From positions 1,612,001 through 1,676,000 of the forward strand of contig OZ245058.1 in assembly GCA_965224595.1 (NCBI GenBank): a stretch of 64,000 bases of DNA, in the 5' to 3' direction. The stretch comes from Aliivibrio_A sp016764915. GTDB lineage: Bacteria > Pseudomonadota > Gammaproteobacteria > Enterobacterales > Vibrionaceae. Both the position numbers and the translations under genes were made by a program. This document shows positions 36,338 to 45,581 of this stretch, in pieces. The first letter of the stretch is position 1. Every line of letters starts with the position of its first letter. The notes beneath the pieces were generated by a model. It worked only from the letters and a program-made list of their open reading frames with translations, was not told the DNA's origin and searched no databases.

Positions 36338-36349
36338 ATTGTATAAAAT
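36338..36349 (+). promoter_or_regulatory. Operator-like site in the divergent dehydrogenase-epimerase promoter
   Basis: ATTGTATAAAAT matches 11 of 12 positions of the palindrome core at 35033-35048. It lies in the 98-bp gap between the divergent flavoenzyme and epimerase genes. It overlaps a second inverted repeat, GTATA, three bases, TATAC (36341-36353), and likely -10 sequences for both promoters. Confidence 0.5.
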
Positions 36350-36415
36350 ATACCATGAGTTATATTAACATTATTGTTACACATTGAAAGATGCGATGTT
36401 AAGGAGGAACAAAAA

Positions 36416-37417
36416 ATGAGAAAGGGAACGTTTTTTTGTATTGATGCTCACACTTGCGGCAATCCTGTTCGTTTAGTTGCTGGAGGTTACCCTCCCCTCA
36501 TCGGGGATACCATGAGCGAGAAAAGACAGCACTTTTTAAAAGAGTTTGACTGGATAAGACAAGCGTTAATGTTTGAACCCCGAGGTCACTCTATGATGTC
36601 GGGCTCAATGGTTTTGCCTCCTTGCTCTAGCAATGCCGACGCCTCTATCCTATTTATTGAGACCAGTGGCTGCTTACCTATGTGCGGGCATGGCACTATC
36701 GGCACTGTCACCGCAGCCATAGAAAACGCCATTATTACACCCAAAATACCTGGTCAACTGATTCTTGACGTCCCTGCAGGTCAAATTAAAATTGAATACC
36801 AGCAAGTCAATGGCAAAGTCGAATCAGTCAAAATTCACAACATTTCCTCTTATTTAGCGCATACGGATGTGGTCGTCAATGTCCCAACGCTGGGAGAGCT
36901 GGTGGTGGATGTCTCTTATGGCGGAAATTACTACGCCATCGTCGACCCACAGAAAAACTATCAAGGATTAGAGCATTTCAGCACCGACCAAATTTTGCAG
37001 CTGAGCCCGCTCGTTCGTCAAGCGGTTGATAGTGCAGTTGAGTGTATTCATCCAGAAGATTCCACGGTTAATGGCGTCACTCATGTTTTATGGACGGGTG
37101 AACCAACCCAACCTGAAGCCGTTGCTCGTAACGCCGTGTTTTATGGCGATCGTGCAATCGATAGATCCCCATGCGGCACAGGTACCAGTGCTCGAATGGC
37201 ACAGTGGTATGCCAAAGGTAAATTACAGGTTGGCGATGACTTTGTTCATGAAAGTATTATCGGCAGCATGTTCAAAGGCCGAGTGGAATCCACCGCACAA
37301 GTTGGGCCTTATGAAGGGATCAATCCAAGCGTAGAGGGCTGGGCTAAAGTGTTTGGTCACAATACCATCTGGGTTGATGAAGATGACCCATATGCATTTG
37401 GTTTTGAAGTGAAATAA
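36416..37417 (+). CDS. 4-hydroxyproline 2-epimerase (proline racemase family)
   Basis: Interconverts trans-4-hydroxy-L-proline and cis-4-hydroxy-D-proline, the first catabolic step. The 333 residues carry both catalytic cysteines of the family: Cys90 in LPMCGHGTIG and Cys253 in DRSPCGTGTSAR. This two-Cys arrangement separates epimerases and racemases from the related Cys/Thr dehydratases. HTCGNPVRLVAGG near the N-terminus is also typical of 4HypE. A strong AAGGAGG precedes the ATG at 36416; an upstream in-frame start has none. The aldehyde dehydrogenase follows after 49 bp. Confidence 0.92.
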   Translation: MRKGTFFCIDAHTCGNPVRLVAGGYPPLIGDTMSEKRQHFLKEFDWIRQALMFEPRGHSMMSGSMVLPPCSSNADASILFIETSGCLPMCGHGTIGTVTAAIENAIITPKIPGQLILDVPAGQIKIEYQQVNGKVESVKIHNISSYLAHTDVVVNVPTLGELVVDVSYGGNYYAIVDPQKNYQGLEHFSTDQILQLSPLVRQAVDSAVECIHPEDSTVNGVTHVLWTGEPTQPEAVARNAVFYGDRAIDRSPCGTGTSARMAQWYAKGKLQVGDDFVHESIIGSMFKGRVESTAQVGPYEGINPSVEGWAKVFGHNTIWVDEDDPYAFGFEVK

Positions 37418-37466
37418 ATAACATAACAAATAACTCACACATGAATTTGGACAGTAAGGAATGACC

Positions 37467-39047
37467 ATGTCAACCACGACTCAAGCAAGCACAGCAAACA
37501 CACTTTCTACGGATGTTTTCCAAGCCGTTAATCCAGTAGACGGTTCTAAGCTGGCTGGCGATTTTAGGCAGGATTCTCTGCAACAAATTAATCAAGCTGC
37601 ACAAAGTGCCCAAGATTGCTTTCTAGAATATAAATCCACAACCAGTCAACAACGCGCTGCTTTTTTACAGACTATTGCTCAACAATTAGAAGAGAATCGT
37701 GCTGAAATTGTGAGTCGAGCTCAACTTGAATCGGCCCTTCCTGAGATGCGTCTTAATGGCGAATTAGGTCGTACTATTGGTCAACTCAATCTGTTTGCTA
37801 ACAACTTACTGAATGAAGGTTGGCAACAAGCAGTGATTGATACTGCAGATGCCGCTCGTCAACCACTACCCAAACCTGACATTCGCTCACACAATATCGC
37901 CATCGGTCCGGTTGCTGTGTTTGGCGCTTCTAACTTCCCATTGGCATTTTCAACTGCAGGGGGTGATACGGTCTCGGCACTGGCTGCGGGTTGCCCTGTC
38001 ATAATGAAAGGTCATCCAGCTCACCCAGGCACCAGTGAACGTGTCGAACACTGCATCAAAAATGCACTCTCCCTTTGTCAACTTCCAGAAGGGGTGTTTA
38101 CTCTGTTGCAAGGAACATCCCATGAACTGGGAAGCGAGTTAATTCGTCATCCCCATATTAAAGCGGTCGGTTTTACTGGTTCGACAACAGTTGGACGACT
38201 ATTAATGGACATCGCCAGCTCTCGCCCAGAGCCGATTCCATTTTATGGTGAACTGGGCTCAACCAACCCGGTCTACCTGCTGAAACACCAGTTAGAACAA
38301 ACGTCAACTCAACTGGCTGAGCAATTTGTACAGACAATGACAATGGGCGCAGGACAATTTTGTACCAAGCCGGGTTTGATCATCGCCGTTGAAGGAGAAG
38401 CTCTGAATCTGTTTATCAGACAGGCGCAGTCTCTGCTTGCTTCGCAGCAATCACACACCCTTCTCACCCAAGGCATTAAACAGAGTTACATCGCTTTGTG
38501 TAAAGAGAGAGAGTTAGAACCTAATCTGACTAAAATCACTAGCGATTCTGATGACAACAGCGTGACAGCAAAACTGTATCAAATATCCGCGCAAGATTGG
38601 TTAAACAACCCAGCTCTAGAGGATGAAATTTTTGGCCCACAGGCGCTCATCATTAGCTGTAAAGATAACGAGCAACTAGAAACGTTAAGTAAAAAATTGG
38701 GTGGTCATTTAACGGCAACGATCCACTGCAGTGAAGAAGACCACTATCAAGCAGAGCGCCTCACTTCAATTTTGAACGATAAGGTGGGACGTGTATTACT
38801 GAATGGTTGGCCGACGGGTGTTGAAGTGTGTCACAGCATGGTACATGGCGGCACTTATCCTTCGGCAACAATGAGCTGTAGTACTTCTGTGGGTTCAGCC
38901 GCCATCTATCGCTGGTTACGTCCTGTCTCATATCAAAACTTTCCGCAGGCACTGCTTCCTGAAGTATTGCGAGATCGAAACTCAAAAGGAGTCTGGAGAC
39001 AGATAAATGGCGAGATGAGTCAACAATCGGTTCAGTACATTAACTAG
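37467..39047 (+). CDS. 2-oxoglutarate semialdehyde (2,5-dioxovalerate) dehydrogenase
   Basis: An NAD(P)-dependent aldehyde dehydrogenase of about 526 residues, the length of the 2,5-dioxopentanoate branch. The cofactor stretch GPVAVFGASNFPLAFSTAGG, the glycine motif GFTGSTTVGR, catalytic Glu in YGELGSTNPV and catalytic Cys in GAGQFCTKPG are all present. It oxidises 2-oxoglutarate semialdehyde, the product of the DapA-like deaminase, to 2-oxoglutarate, which enters the TCA cycle. AAGGA fits the ATG at 37467 rather than the one at 37461 that abuts it. Confidence 0.92.
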   Translation: MSTTTQASTANTLSTDVFQAVNPVDGSKLAGDFRQDSLQQINQAAQSAQDCFLEYKSTTSQQRAAFLQTIAQQLEENRAEIVSRAQLESALPEMRLNGELGRTIGQLNLFANNLLNEGWQQAVIDTADAARQPLPKPDIRSHNIAIGPVAVFGASNFPLAFSTAGGDTVSALAAGCPVIMKGHPAHPGTSERVEHCIKNALSLCQLPEGVFTLLQGTSHELGSELIRHPHIKAVGFTGSTTVGRLLMDIASSRPEPIPFYGELGSTNPVYLLKHQLEQTSTQLAEQFVQTMTMGAGQFCTKPGLIIAVEGEALNLFIRQAQSLLASQQSHTLLTQGIKQSYIALCKERELEPNLTKITSDSDDNSVTAKLYQISAQDWLNNPALEDEIFGPQALIISCKDNEQLETLSKKLGGHLTATIHCSEEDHYQAERLTSILNDKVGRVLLNGWPTGVEVCHSMVHGGTYPSATMSCSTSVGSAAIYRWLRPVSYQNFPQALLPEVLRDRNSKGVWRQINGEMSQQSVQYIN

Positions 39048-39086
39048 AAAGTCGTTTCTAGGAAATCGAGTCTAGACACAAAAGAT

Positions 39087-39116
39087 AATGAGCTGAAAAG
39101 ATTCAGCTCATTTTTT
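39087..39116 (+). terminator. Terminator after the aldehyde dehydrogenase gene
   Basis: An 11-bp perfect stem (AATGAGCTGAA with TTCAGCTCATT) and a 4-base loop are followed by T residues. Flanking AAAGAT/ATCTTT may extend it. It can work in both directions and would also serve the convergent exporter gene. Confidence 0.8.
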
Positions 39117-39157
39117 ATCTTTAAACCGTCAGAAAATAGCTAAAATAAGCTTCGCAC

Positions 39158-40417
39158 TTAACGGCACTCGGCTAACTCTCTTCGGCTTAATACGTTTTGC
39201 TGCCACAAGACAAACGGGGCGATAACTGAGAATAGAATGACGGAGAACATCATATCCCATCCAATCGAGTAAGCCAGCAGAAAACAGAACAAGCAGCTTA
39301 AGAAGATAAGCGGCAGATAACGCTTCTTCAATAACTTAACTGCAGACAACATCGCTGCGAGATAGATAAAAACAAACACGCCGTTGTTCCAGTTAATTAA
39401 CTCTTCAAGATCTTGCCCACTGACAAAGGTAAACACCAACACAATGGCCATACCAATCAACTGCGCACTCAGCGCTCGCACTGGAACTTGATGTTGATTA
39501 CGCTTGCTGAAATAGCGTGGTAAAACACCTTCGGAACTAAAAGACCACATCAAACGAGCGGCACTGGCGGTATAGACGTTAACGGTGGCAACTCCAGCGG
39601 AAATACCCAAAACACCAATCACCTCTGCGCCATATCCACCTAACAAACGGTCAAAGATATCCACCATAGCTATAGGAGCCTCACTTGGAACTAGCAACAG
39701 CAACAGTGTGCAAGAAAGATAAACTACGCCCACCACCATCACTCCAATTAACATTGCTGGGATCATGTCTTTTTCAGGTCGTTTAAAATCATTGGCAAGA
39801 TGGGTGATCGCTTCCACACCTAGAAAGCTCCAAAACGCGATGCCGACTGCGTGAAAAACGGCGCTCTGTTGATGTAATTCACCAAATGAGATGGAAGATA
39901 AGCTCTGAGTATTAAAGCCAATCGCTCCAAGCAGCGCTAATACAATAGCCACAATAGCCATCGTCAATACAAATTGCAGCTTTGCCGATACTTGCAGCCC
40001 TTTAATATTCAATATAAAGATCAAACCGATCAACAACATTTCAACCGCCAGCTCTTTTACCCCAGACATAGGGATCAGCTCATTAATAAATTGAAAGGTA
40101 ATAATAATCGCAACAGGCGCACCAAACGGTATGACCAACAAAAAACTCAAGCCAATGGTCCGCCCTAATACTCGTCCAAAAGCTTTCTCAACAAAAAAAG
40201 CTGGCCCCGCTGCGTGTGGGAAAATACTGGCCAATCGACCAAATACAAAGGTTACTGGGATAATCGCCAACGTTAGAATCACCCAAGCAAACAATGCTCC
40301 ACTGCCCGAACTGGCGATGGTCATTTGCGGCAGTATAAAGACACCAGTTCCTAGCAATGTGGTCGCCATGAGTCCGGCGCCTTGCCAGCGTCCGATCGTT
40401 CCTTGATTGTTATTCAT
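39158..40417 (-). CDS. APC-family amino acid exporter, YjeH-like
   Basis: A 419-residue inner-membrane transporter with about 12 helices, matching YjeH (418 residues in E. coli), which exports methionine and branched-chain amino acids. GLMATTLLGTGVFILPQMT is the APC TM1 substrate loop in its YjeH form; PAFFVEKAFGRVLGRTIG and FWSFLGVEAITHLANDFKRPEKDM are further family blocks. ATG at 40417, with AAGAAG upstream, gives the usual length; longer in-frame starts add a non-homologous tail. The divergent Lrp-type regulator next door is the usual partner of such exporters. Confidence 0.85.
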   Translation of the reverse strand: MNNNQGTIGRWQGAGLMATTLLGTGVFILPQMTIASSGSGALFAWVILTLAIIPVTFVFGRLASIFPHAAGPAFFVEKAFGRVLGRTIGLSFLLVIPFGAPVAIIITFQFINELIPMSGVKELAVEMLLIGLIFILNIKGLQVSAKLQFVLTMAIVAIVLALLGAIGFNTQSLSSISFGELHQQSAVFHAVGIAFWSFLGVEAITHLANDFKRPEKDMIPAMLIGVMVVGVVYLSCTLLLLLVPSEAPIAMVDIFDRLLGGYGAEVIGVLGISAGVATVNVYTASAARLMWSFSSEGVLPRYFSKRNQHQVPVRALSAQLIGMAIVLVFTFVSGQDLEELINWNNGVFVFIYLAAMLSAVKLLKKRYLPLIFLSCLFCFLLAYSIGWDMMFSVILFSVIAPFVLWQQNVLSRRELAECR

Positions 40418-40555
40418 TGGCTTCTTATTCGTTATTAATGATAAAGTCATTATATGCACAAACTCAGTAACAGAGTGACGGCAATATCCAACAGAAGTGT
40501 CGTTCAACCGACAAAATAACGGAAATATAGCGTAAAGTCAGTATAAGGAGTGGGT

Positions 40556-40984
40556 TTGGATAAATTCGACAAAGCGATCATTAACGAGCTGCGTAAAAAT
40601 GCTCGTCAAAGCATCTCTCATATCTCAGAGGTGGTTAATCTTTCTCGTTCATCAGTGTCTGAACGAATCAAGAAGCTTGAAAAAACCGATGTGATTAAAG
40701 GTTATCAAGTGTTGCTGAGTGAATCTCAAAAAGAGGGTGTTTCTGTCTATTTTGAGATCAAACACAAATGCGCCCGTTGCTCTGATGTCATTCCACTGTT
40801 TCAAGACATTCCAGAAGTGGTCACCTGTCGAGGTATTACAGGAGAGATGGATCTTGTCGTTTTTGTCAAAGCAGAAACCATGAGCCGCATTCATGAGATT
40901 CGCGAATATATTGATATGCAAATGGATATTGAAAAAATCCGTACTAACGTCGTCATGAGCGAATGGATAAATAATGGGGGCTAA
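40556..40984 (+). CDS. Lrp/AsnC-family transcriptional regulator
   Basis: A 142-residue regulator. The helix-turn-helix at the N-terminus (FDKAIINELRKNARQSISHISEVVNLSRSSVSERIKKLEKTDVI) is followed by a ligand-binding RAM domain (GEMDLVVFVKAETMSRIHEI). Lrp-like proteins often control a divergent amino acid exporter, here the YjeH-like gene 139 bp away. I chose the TTG at 40556 because AAGGAG lies 5 bases before it; the GTG at 40550 overlaps that site. Confidence 0.82.
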   Translation: MDKFDKAIINELRKNARQSISHISEVVNLSRSSVSERIKKLEKTDVIKGYQVLLSESQKEGVSVYFEIKHKCARCSDVIPLFQDIPEVVTCRGITGEMDLVVFVKAETMSRIHEIREYIDMQMDIEKIRTNVVMSEWINNGG

Positions 40985-41251
40985 TTCGGCTTTAGAAATC
41001 GTCAATAGCGGTTACTCAGCTTATGATGAGCGCATATTCTCATCTATAATTGTTAGTTAAGCATATGCAAGTATGTTTAAAAATGGTAGTAAAGTGAATA
41101 TAATAACTCTATTAGAGTAAGGTATTGCTTTGTGAACCAGCATCAATTTTCTGTTACCTACAAAACTATTAATATGCTACTATTTTAATGATTTCAATGG
41201 ATAATCTATCAAAGTAATTTAAAATAGATACATGAAGGTAATTGGAATAAA
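40985..41251. other. AT-rich intergenic region, nothing recognised
   Basis: About 267 bp between the Lrp-family gene and the GGDEF/EAL gene. I see no open frame, strong hairpin or operator. It presumably holds the promoter of the GGDEF/EAL gene. Confidence 0.4.
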
Positions 41252-43513
41252 ATGTTTAGTGTCAAACAAAATATATGGCTAGCTTTTTACTTCATCACCG
41301 CCCTATGGGTTGGTTTTTTTATTTTCTCAAGTTATTCCATTTTCAAGAGTACGTATCAAGAGGTAAAAACCAAGCAACAAAATGTCACTCTCATGGCTGT
41401 AAACTCACTAGAATCCTCCTTTAACAAATACAACGTAATTTTGGATGTTATTTCTCATAGTATATTATTTACATCAACATCACTAGATCCTGACAGTATA
41501 AAAGAACATCTCTCCCCTTTTCTAGATATAGATAGATCCATTATTTCTATCGATATATTAAAGATGAATGGAGAATTATATACAAGTACATCGCTTGATA
41601 TATCGCCTATATTAGAGCATGAATGGGATAATGCAAAAACCAATAAATCCCTACATTCTGAAAGCATGATATTAAATAGAACAATATACAAAAAAAGTAC
41701 TGATAGAATCATACTGCCTATCAGCAAAACCATTAGAGATAACAACGGCACTGCTTTGTATATGATCGTTCTAGAAATTGATATAGAAAAAGGCTTTCTT
41801 TCTTTTGTAAAAAATAACATTGCAGATAAATTAGATGACATATATTTGTATCGTGAAGAAGATCGTTACTTTCAAATAGCGCCTACACACTTAATAAAAG
41901 ATGCAAACATATATAATCATCAAATCTCTATTGATGAGGTTGAAAAATCAATTTTAAGAGTAGAGAAACAAACAGGCGAGTCTTACAAGTCATTAAAATC
42001 AAAAGGATCAATACTTTCTCATGACATAATACTGCTCGAACGACGCTCGATAGCTGCTAGTATGTTTTTACAAAAATATGATTTATGGGTGGTTTCTGAA
42101 ATAGAAACTGATAAAATATATAACCTTATCTACACGAAAATATTAAAATTCCTTGTACTTTTTGTTTTTTTATTAATCATTACATATTACTTGTTTAATA
42201 ACATCGATTTAAGTCAAAAAGATAAAAGCAAGATGCTTGAATATCAAGCCAACCATGACCATTTCACAGGCCTACATAACCGTTTTTATCTTGAGCGCAA
42301 TTTCAAAACAATACCTGAAAAAACCAATTTTTCACTTCTTCTCATTGCTATTGATGACTTGAAAACTATAAAGGATAATTATGGTCATGAAATAGGCCAT
42401 GCCATATTAAAGTTGGTTTCATTACGTTTAAACATGCTTATGGCCAAGAATGAACTACTGATTCGGTATAGAGATAATGAATTTATAATAGTGACATTTA
42501 ACAACAACGCTAAAGAAATAAACACATACAACGAGCAGGTATTAAATAACATAAGTAAACCATATTGCATTAAAGAACATGAATTCACACTTAACGTAAA
42601 CATTGGAATAGCTGACTATCCGTTCGATGGTACTTGTTTGGATGATGTATTACTCTCTGCCAATATAGCAATGCATGAATCAAAAAAAACTGGCAATCAA
42701 ATAGTGCATTTCGAAGATAAATTCAAAGTCGCGTATCTGTATAGAGAAAAAATCGAGTCTGAACTGAAAAACGCTCTGGAAAAAAATGAATTATCCTTAG
42801 TATACCAACCACAAATTGATAATAATGGTAAAATAAAAGGCATAGAAGCCTTAATTCGATGGAACAGTAATGTGTTAGGTTTTGTTCCTCCGGATAAGTT
42901 TATAACGGTTGCTGAAGCTTGTGGGAAGATGCCTAATATAGGCGACTTTGTAATTAATAGAGCTTTAGGTGACATGCTCGAAATTCATTCTGAATGTGGC
43001 ATTGAACTCGATTTGTCGATTAATGTCTCCGTAAAACAGTTCCAACATCCACTTTTTTATGAAAATCTGATGCTTGCAATCAGCAATCATTCATACAATA
43101 CTCAATACCTGTTATTAGAGGTTACTGAAAGCGTATTTATTGAAGACATCTCGCTTATAACATCAATAATGAACAAATTAAAATCCCAAGGCATTAGAAT
43201 TTCACTTGATGACTTTGGGACCGGTTATTCCTCTCTTAATATATTAAAACATCTGCCTATTGATGAGCTAAAAATCGACAAAAGTTTTGTTGATGATGTC
43301 TTAACAAATCCTACTGCTCGTATAATGCTAAAAAGCCTCATATCTCTAGCAAAACAAATGAACATACGCACTGTGGCTGAAGGTATCGAACTTGAAGAGC
43401 AGTTATTGCTTTTAAAAGAGATGGATTGTGACATTTTTCAAGGGTATCTATTTGCTAAGCCCTTGAGCAAAGACAAGCTTAAATGTTTCTTACTTGGAGA
43501 TAGAAGATGCTAA
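41252..43513 (+). CDS. Membrane GGDEF/EAL protein, likely c-di-GMP phosphodiesterase
   Basis: A 753-residue inner-membrane signalling protein. TM1 is at about 8-30 and TM2 at 298-316; the loop between them, about 265 residues, is a Cache-like periplasmic sensor. The GGDEF domain (about 325-480) has RDNEF at residues 407-411 in place of GGDEF, so it cannot make c-di-GMP. The EAL domain (about 500-750) keeps EALIRW at 532-537, the NVS motif, LLEVTES, LDDFGTGYSSL and KIDKSFV, as in active phosphodiesterases. Codon use is more AT-rich than in neighbouring housekeeping genes, which may indicate transfer. Confidence 0.9.
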   Translation: MFSVKQNIWLAFYFITALWVGFFIFSSYSIFKSTYQEVKTKQQNVTLMAVNSLESSFNKYNVILDVISHSILFTSTSLDPDSIKEHLSPFLDIDRSIISIDILKMNGELYTSTSLDISPILEHEWDNAKTNKSLHSESMILNRTIYKKSTDRIILPISKTIRDNNGTALYMIVLEIDIEKGFLSFVKNNIADKLDDIYLYREEDRYFQIAPTHLIKDANIYNHQISIDEVEKSILRVEKQTGESYKSLKSKGSILSHDIILLERRSIAASMFLQKYDLWVVSEIETDKIYNLIYTKILKFLVLFVFLLIITYYLFNNIDLSQKDKSKMLEYQANHDHFTGLHNRFYLERNFKTIPEKTNFSLLLIAIDDLKTIKDNYGHEIGHAILKLVSLRLNMLMAKNELLIRYRDNEFIIVTFNNNAKEINTYNEQVLNNISKPYCIKEHEFTLNVNIGIADYPFDGTCLDDVLLSANIAMHESKKTGNQIVHFEDKFKVAYLYREKIESELKNALEKNELSLVYQPQIDNNGKIKGIEALIRWNSNVLGFVPPDKFITVAEACGKMPNIGDFVINRALGDMLEIHSECGIELDLSINVSVKQFQHPLFYENLMLAISNHSYNTQYLLLEVTESVFIEDISLITSIMNKLKSQGIRISLDDFGTGYSSLNILKHLPIDELKIDKSFVDDVLTNPTARIMLKSLISLAKQMNIRTVAEGIELEEQLLLLKEMDCDIFQGYLFAKPLSKDKLKCFLLGDRRC

Positions 43514-43552
43514 GAGAGCCAGCTTTACCCTGCTGACTCTGTTTTAGGCTCA

Positions 43553-43918
43553 TTATTTGTGGGCAAACACTCGAATGCGATGCTCATCTGGGTCTATTGC
43601 AACAAATGTTAGGCCGAACACCAACTCGGTTGGTGCTTGAAGAAACGTCACGCCTTTGAGTTTCCACTGATCATAAAGCTTGTGTAACCTTTTAGCATTT
43701 TCCACCACTAAAGATAGCTCTGTTCCACCACCCGTGATAGTAGCCGAAGGTTCCGCTTGTGCGATCTGCTTTAACTCAATGGTAACGCCGGATCCTAATG
43801 GGAAAGAGACAAATGTTGGTGATAGCACCTGCCCTTCACACTCAAAAGTATCGGTGTAGAATTTCTTGCTGATTTCAATATCGTCGACATACAAAACAAA
43901 TGAATCAATTTTAAACAT
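43553..43918 (-). CDS. VOC-superfamily (glyoxalase/bleomycin-resistance-like) protein
   Basis: A 121-residue protein with the paired beta-alpha-beta-beta-beta modules of the VOC fold: IDSFVLYVDDIEISKKFYTDTF at the N-terminus and a second module ending FVAIDPDEHRIRVFA. The Glu/His positions usual for metal binding are only partly present. The substrate is unknown. It is a single gene, tail to tail with the GGDEF/EAL gene, with a weak imperfect hairpin between the two stops. Confidence 0.8.
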   Translation of the reverse strand: MFKIDSFVLYVDDIEISKKFYTDTFECEGQVLSPTFVSFPLGSGVTIELKQIAQAEPSATITGGGTELSLVVENAKRLHKLYDQWKLKGVTFLQAPTELVFGLTFVAIDPDEHRIRVFAHK

Positions 43919-44020
43919 AGTAGTTCCAAAAGTAGTACTGCTTAATTTGATTGGTAATGTACTGTATGTTAGTGACAGTCTTTGTCAGTAGCGTATTAAA
44001 ATCATGTCGATATAAATAAG

Positions 44021-45361
44021 TTATAACTCCATCATTCGCTTTTTCAATCTTGCTAAATCAATCGCATTTGAACGTACTGTGAGCTTAATGTACTCATACT
44101 CATACTCTTCCTTAGCAACGCTCATGCTCGATCTGATTTCACCGATAATACCTTTCGCGGTATAGGGAACAATAATCTCATCTTCAATCATATCTTGCTC
44201 AGAAACATCCACGATGTATTTGTGCAGTTTAGTGATGTCTAGCGGATTTCGAGTTGATGTCATCATCGCATCAGGAAACTCTTCCATCAGTGACTGTTGT
44301 TGTGCTTTGCTCAGCCGATCTGATTTATTCAGCACCAATAATTTTTTACTGTCCTCAACCCCTACCTCTTCCAGCACTTCGTGTACCACATCTAGCTGTG
44401 CGCGAAATGAAGGGTCTGAAGCATCGACCACATATAACAACAATGATGCATCATGTGCTTCTGCTAAAGTTGAGTGAAATGAAGCGACTAAATCGTGCGG
44501 TAATTTTTTAATAAAACCAACAGTGTCTGATACTAATACCCGTGGTTGAGTCTCGGGGTACAAGGCACGAACCGTCGTATCAAGCGTTGCAAAAAGTTTG
44601 TTTTCTCCTTCAACATTACTACCGGTAATTGCTCGCATCAGCGATGACTTACCCGCATTGGTATAACCGACCAAAGCGACACAAAAAAGGTCAGAACGTT
44701 GTGTACGTCGCCCTTTCATTTCATCTTGAACACTCACCAGTTCGCGCTTAATATCGGCTAACTGGTCGCGTACTTTACGGCGGTTTAGCTCTAGCGTAGT
44801 TTCGCCAGCGCCTTTACCCATTTGACGCTCTCTATCGCCACATGATGTCTCACGAAGCCGTGGAGCGACATAATTAAGGCGAGCCATTTCTACTTGTAAT
44901 TTCGCTGTTTTGGTACGGGCATGGCGACTGAATATTTCGATAATAATGCCAGTACGGTCAAACACTTCTACGCCTAGTTGATTCTCCACATTGCGTAGCT
45001 GAGATGGGGTCAAATCGCAATCAAATACCACTACATCAGCACAATCAGACGGAAGGTTATCTGAAGGAATGTCAAATAAGTCCGTGTCATCTAGAAGGTA
45101 TTCACCTCCAGAATCATCTTCAACCTCACCTTTATTGCCCGTAAGACGTGCTATTTCAACCAATTTCCCTTCACCCAATACATTGACTTTTTGGGTAGAG
45201 TTTTGTCTCTGCGACTGCGTACCCACCACTTTGAAGCCTAGGGTCGTCACTAAACGCGCCAACTCAGCAAGTGATTCTTCGGCTTCATCACCTTTAAACT
45301 GCGGCGTGGAAATAGAAATAAGTAAAGCGTGATTAAGTAATGCTTTTTCTGTTAGTTGCAT
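44021..45361 (-). CDS. HflX-type GTPase, divergent paralogue
   Basis: A 446-residue GTPase. The N-terminal HflX domain (about 1-200) has LGEGKLVEI and VVVFDCDLTPSQLRNVENQLGVEVFDRTGIIIEIF. The G domain has Walker A GYTNAGKSS, DTVGFIKKLP and NKSD. HflX binds ribosomes and splits stalled ones. The canonical glycine loop GGIGxRGPGETQLE is changed to MGKGAGETTLE, and the gene is not next to hfq or miaA, where the standard hflX sits in gammaproteobacteria. I therefore infer a second, divergent HflX whose ribosome interface may differ. Confidence 0.82.
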   Translation of the reverse strand: MQLTEKALLNHALLISISTPQFKGDEAEESLAELARLVTTLGFKVVGTQSQRQNSTQKVNVLGEGKLVEIARLTGNKGEVEDDSGGEYLLDDTDLFDIPSDNLPSDCADVVVFDCDLTPSQLRNVENQLGVEVFDRTGIIIEIFSRHARTKTAKLQVEMARLNYVAPRLRETSCGDRERQMGKGAGETTLELNRRKVRDQLADIKRELVSVQDEMKGRRTQRSDLFCVALVGYTNAGKSSLMRAITGSNVEGENKLFATLDTTVRALYPETQPRVLVSDTVGFIKKLPHDLVASFHSTLAEAHDASLLLYVVDASDPSFRAQLDVVHEVLEEVGVEDSKKLLVLNKSDRLSKAQQQSLMEEFPDAMMTSTRNPLDITKLHKYIVDVSEQDMIEDEIIVPYTAKGIIGEIRSSMSVAKEEYEYEYIKLTVRSNAIDLARLKKRMMEL

Positions 45362-45580
45362 AATTTTTTATGTTCATGCACCAAAAGTGCAAACCTAATT
45401 TTTTATCTAAAGTAGTGTGATCCTACGCTGTTATGGCTGAGCTTTATAGGGTGATAGAAAACTAAATTCAAATATTATTCTCTTTAGCTATAAATCGTTG
45501 ATATGTGCTGATATCAGGTATCAAATTATGAGAGAAAAACAAAAGAAATATGCAATATATTATTTATTTTCTTGCAGACA
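45362..45580. other. Spacer between hflX-like gene and tRNA-derived repeats
   Basis: About 220 AT-rich bases containing presumably the hflX promoter. No gene or clear motif was found. Confidence 0.4.
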
Positions 45581-45581
45581 C

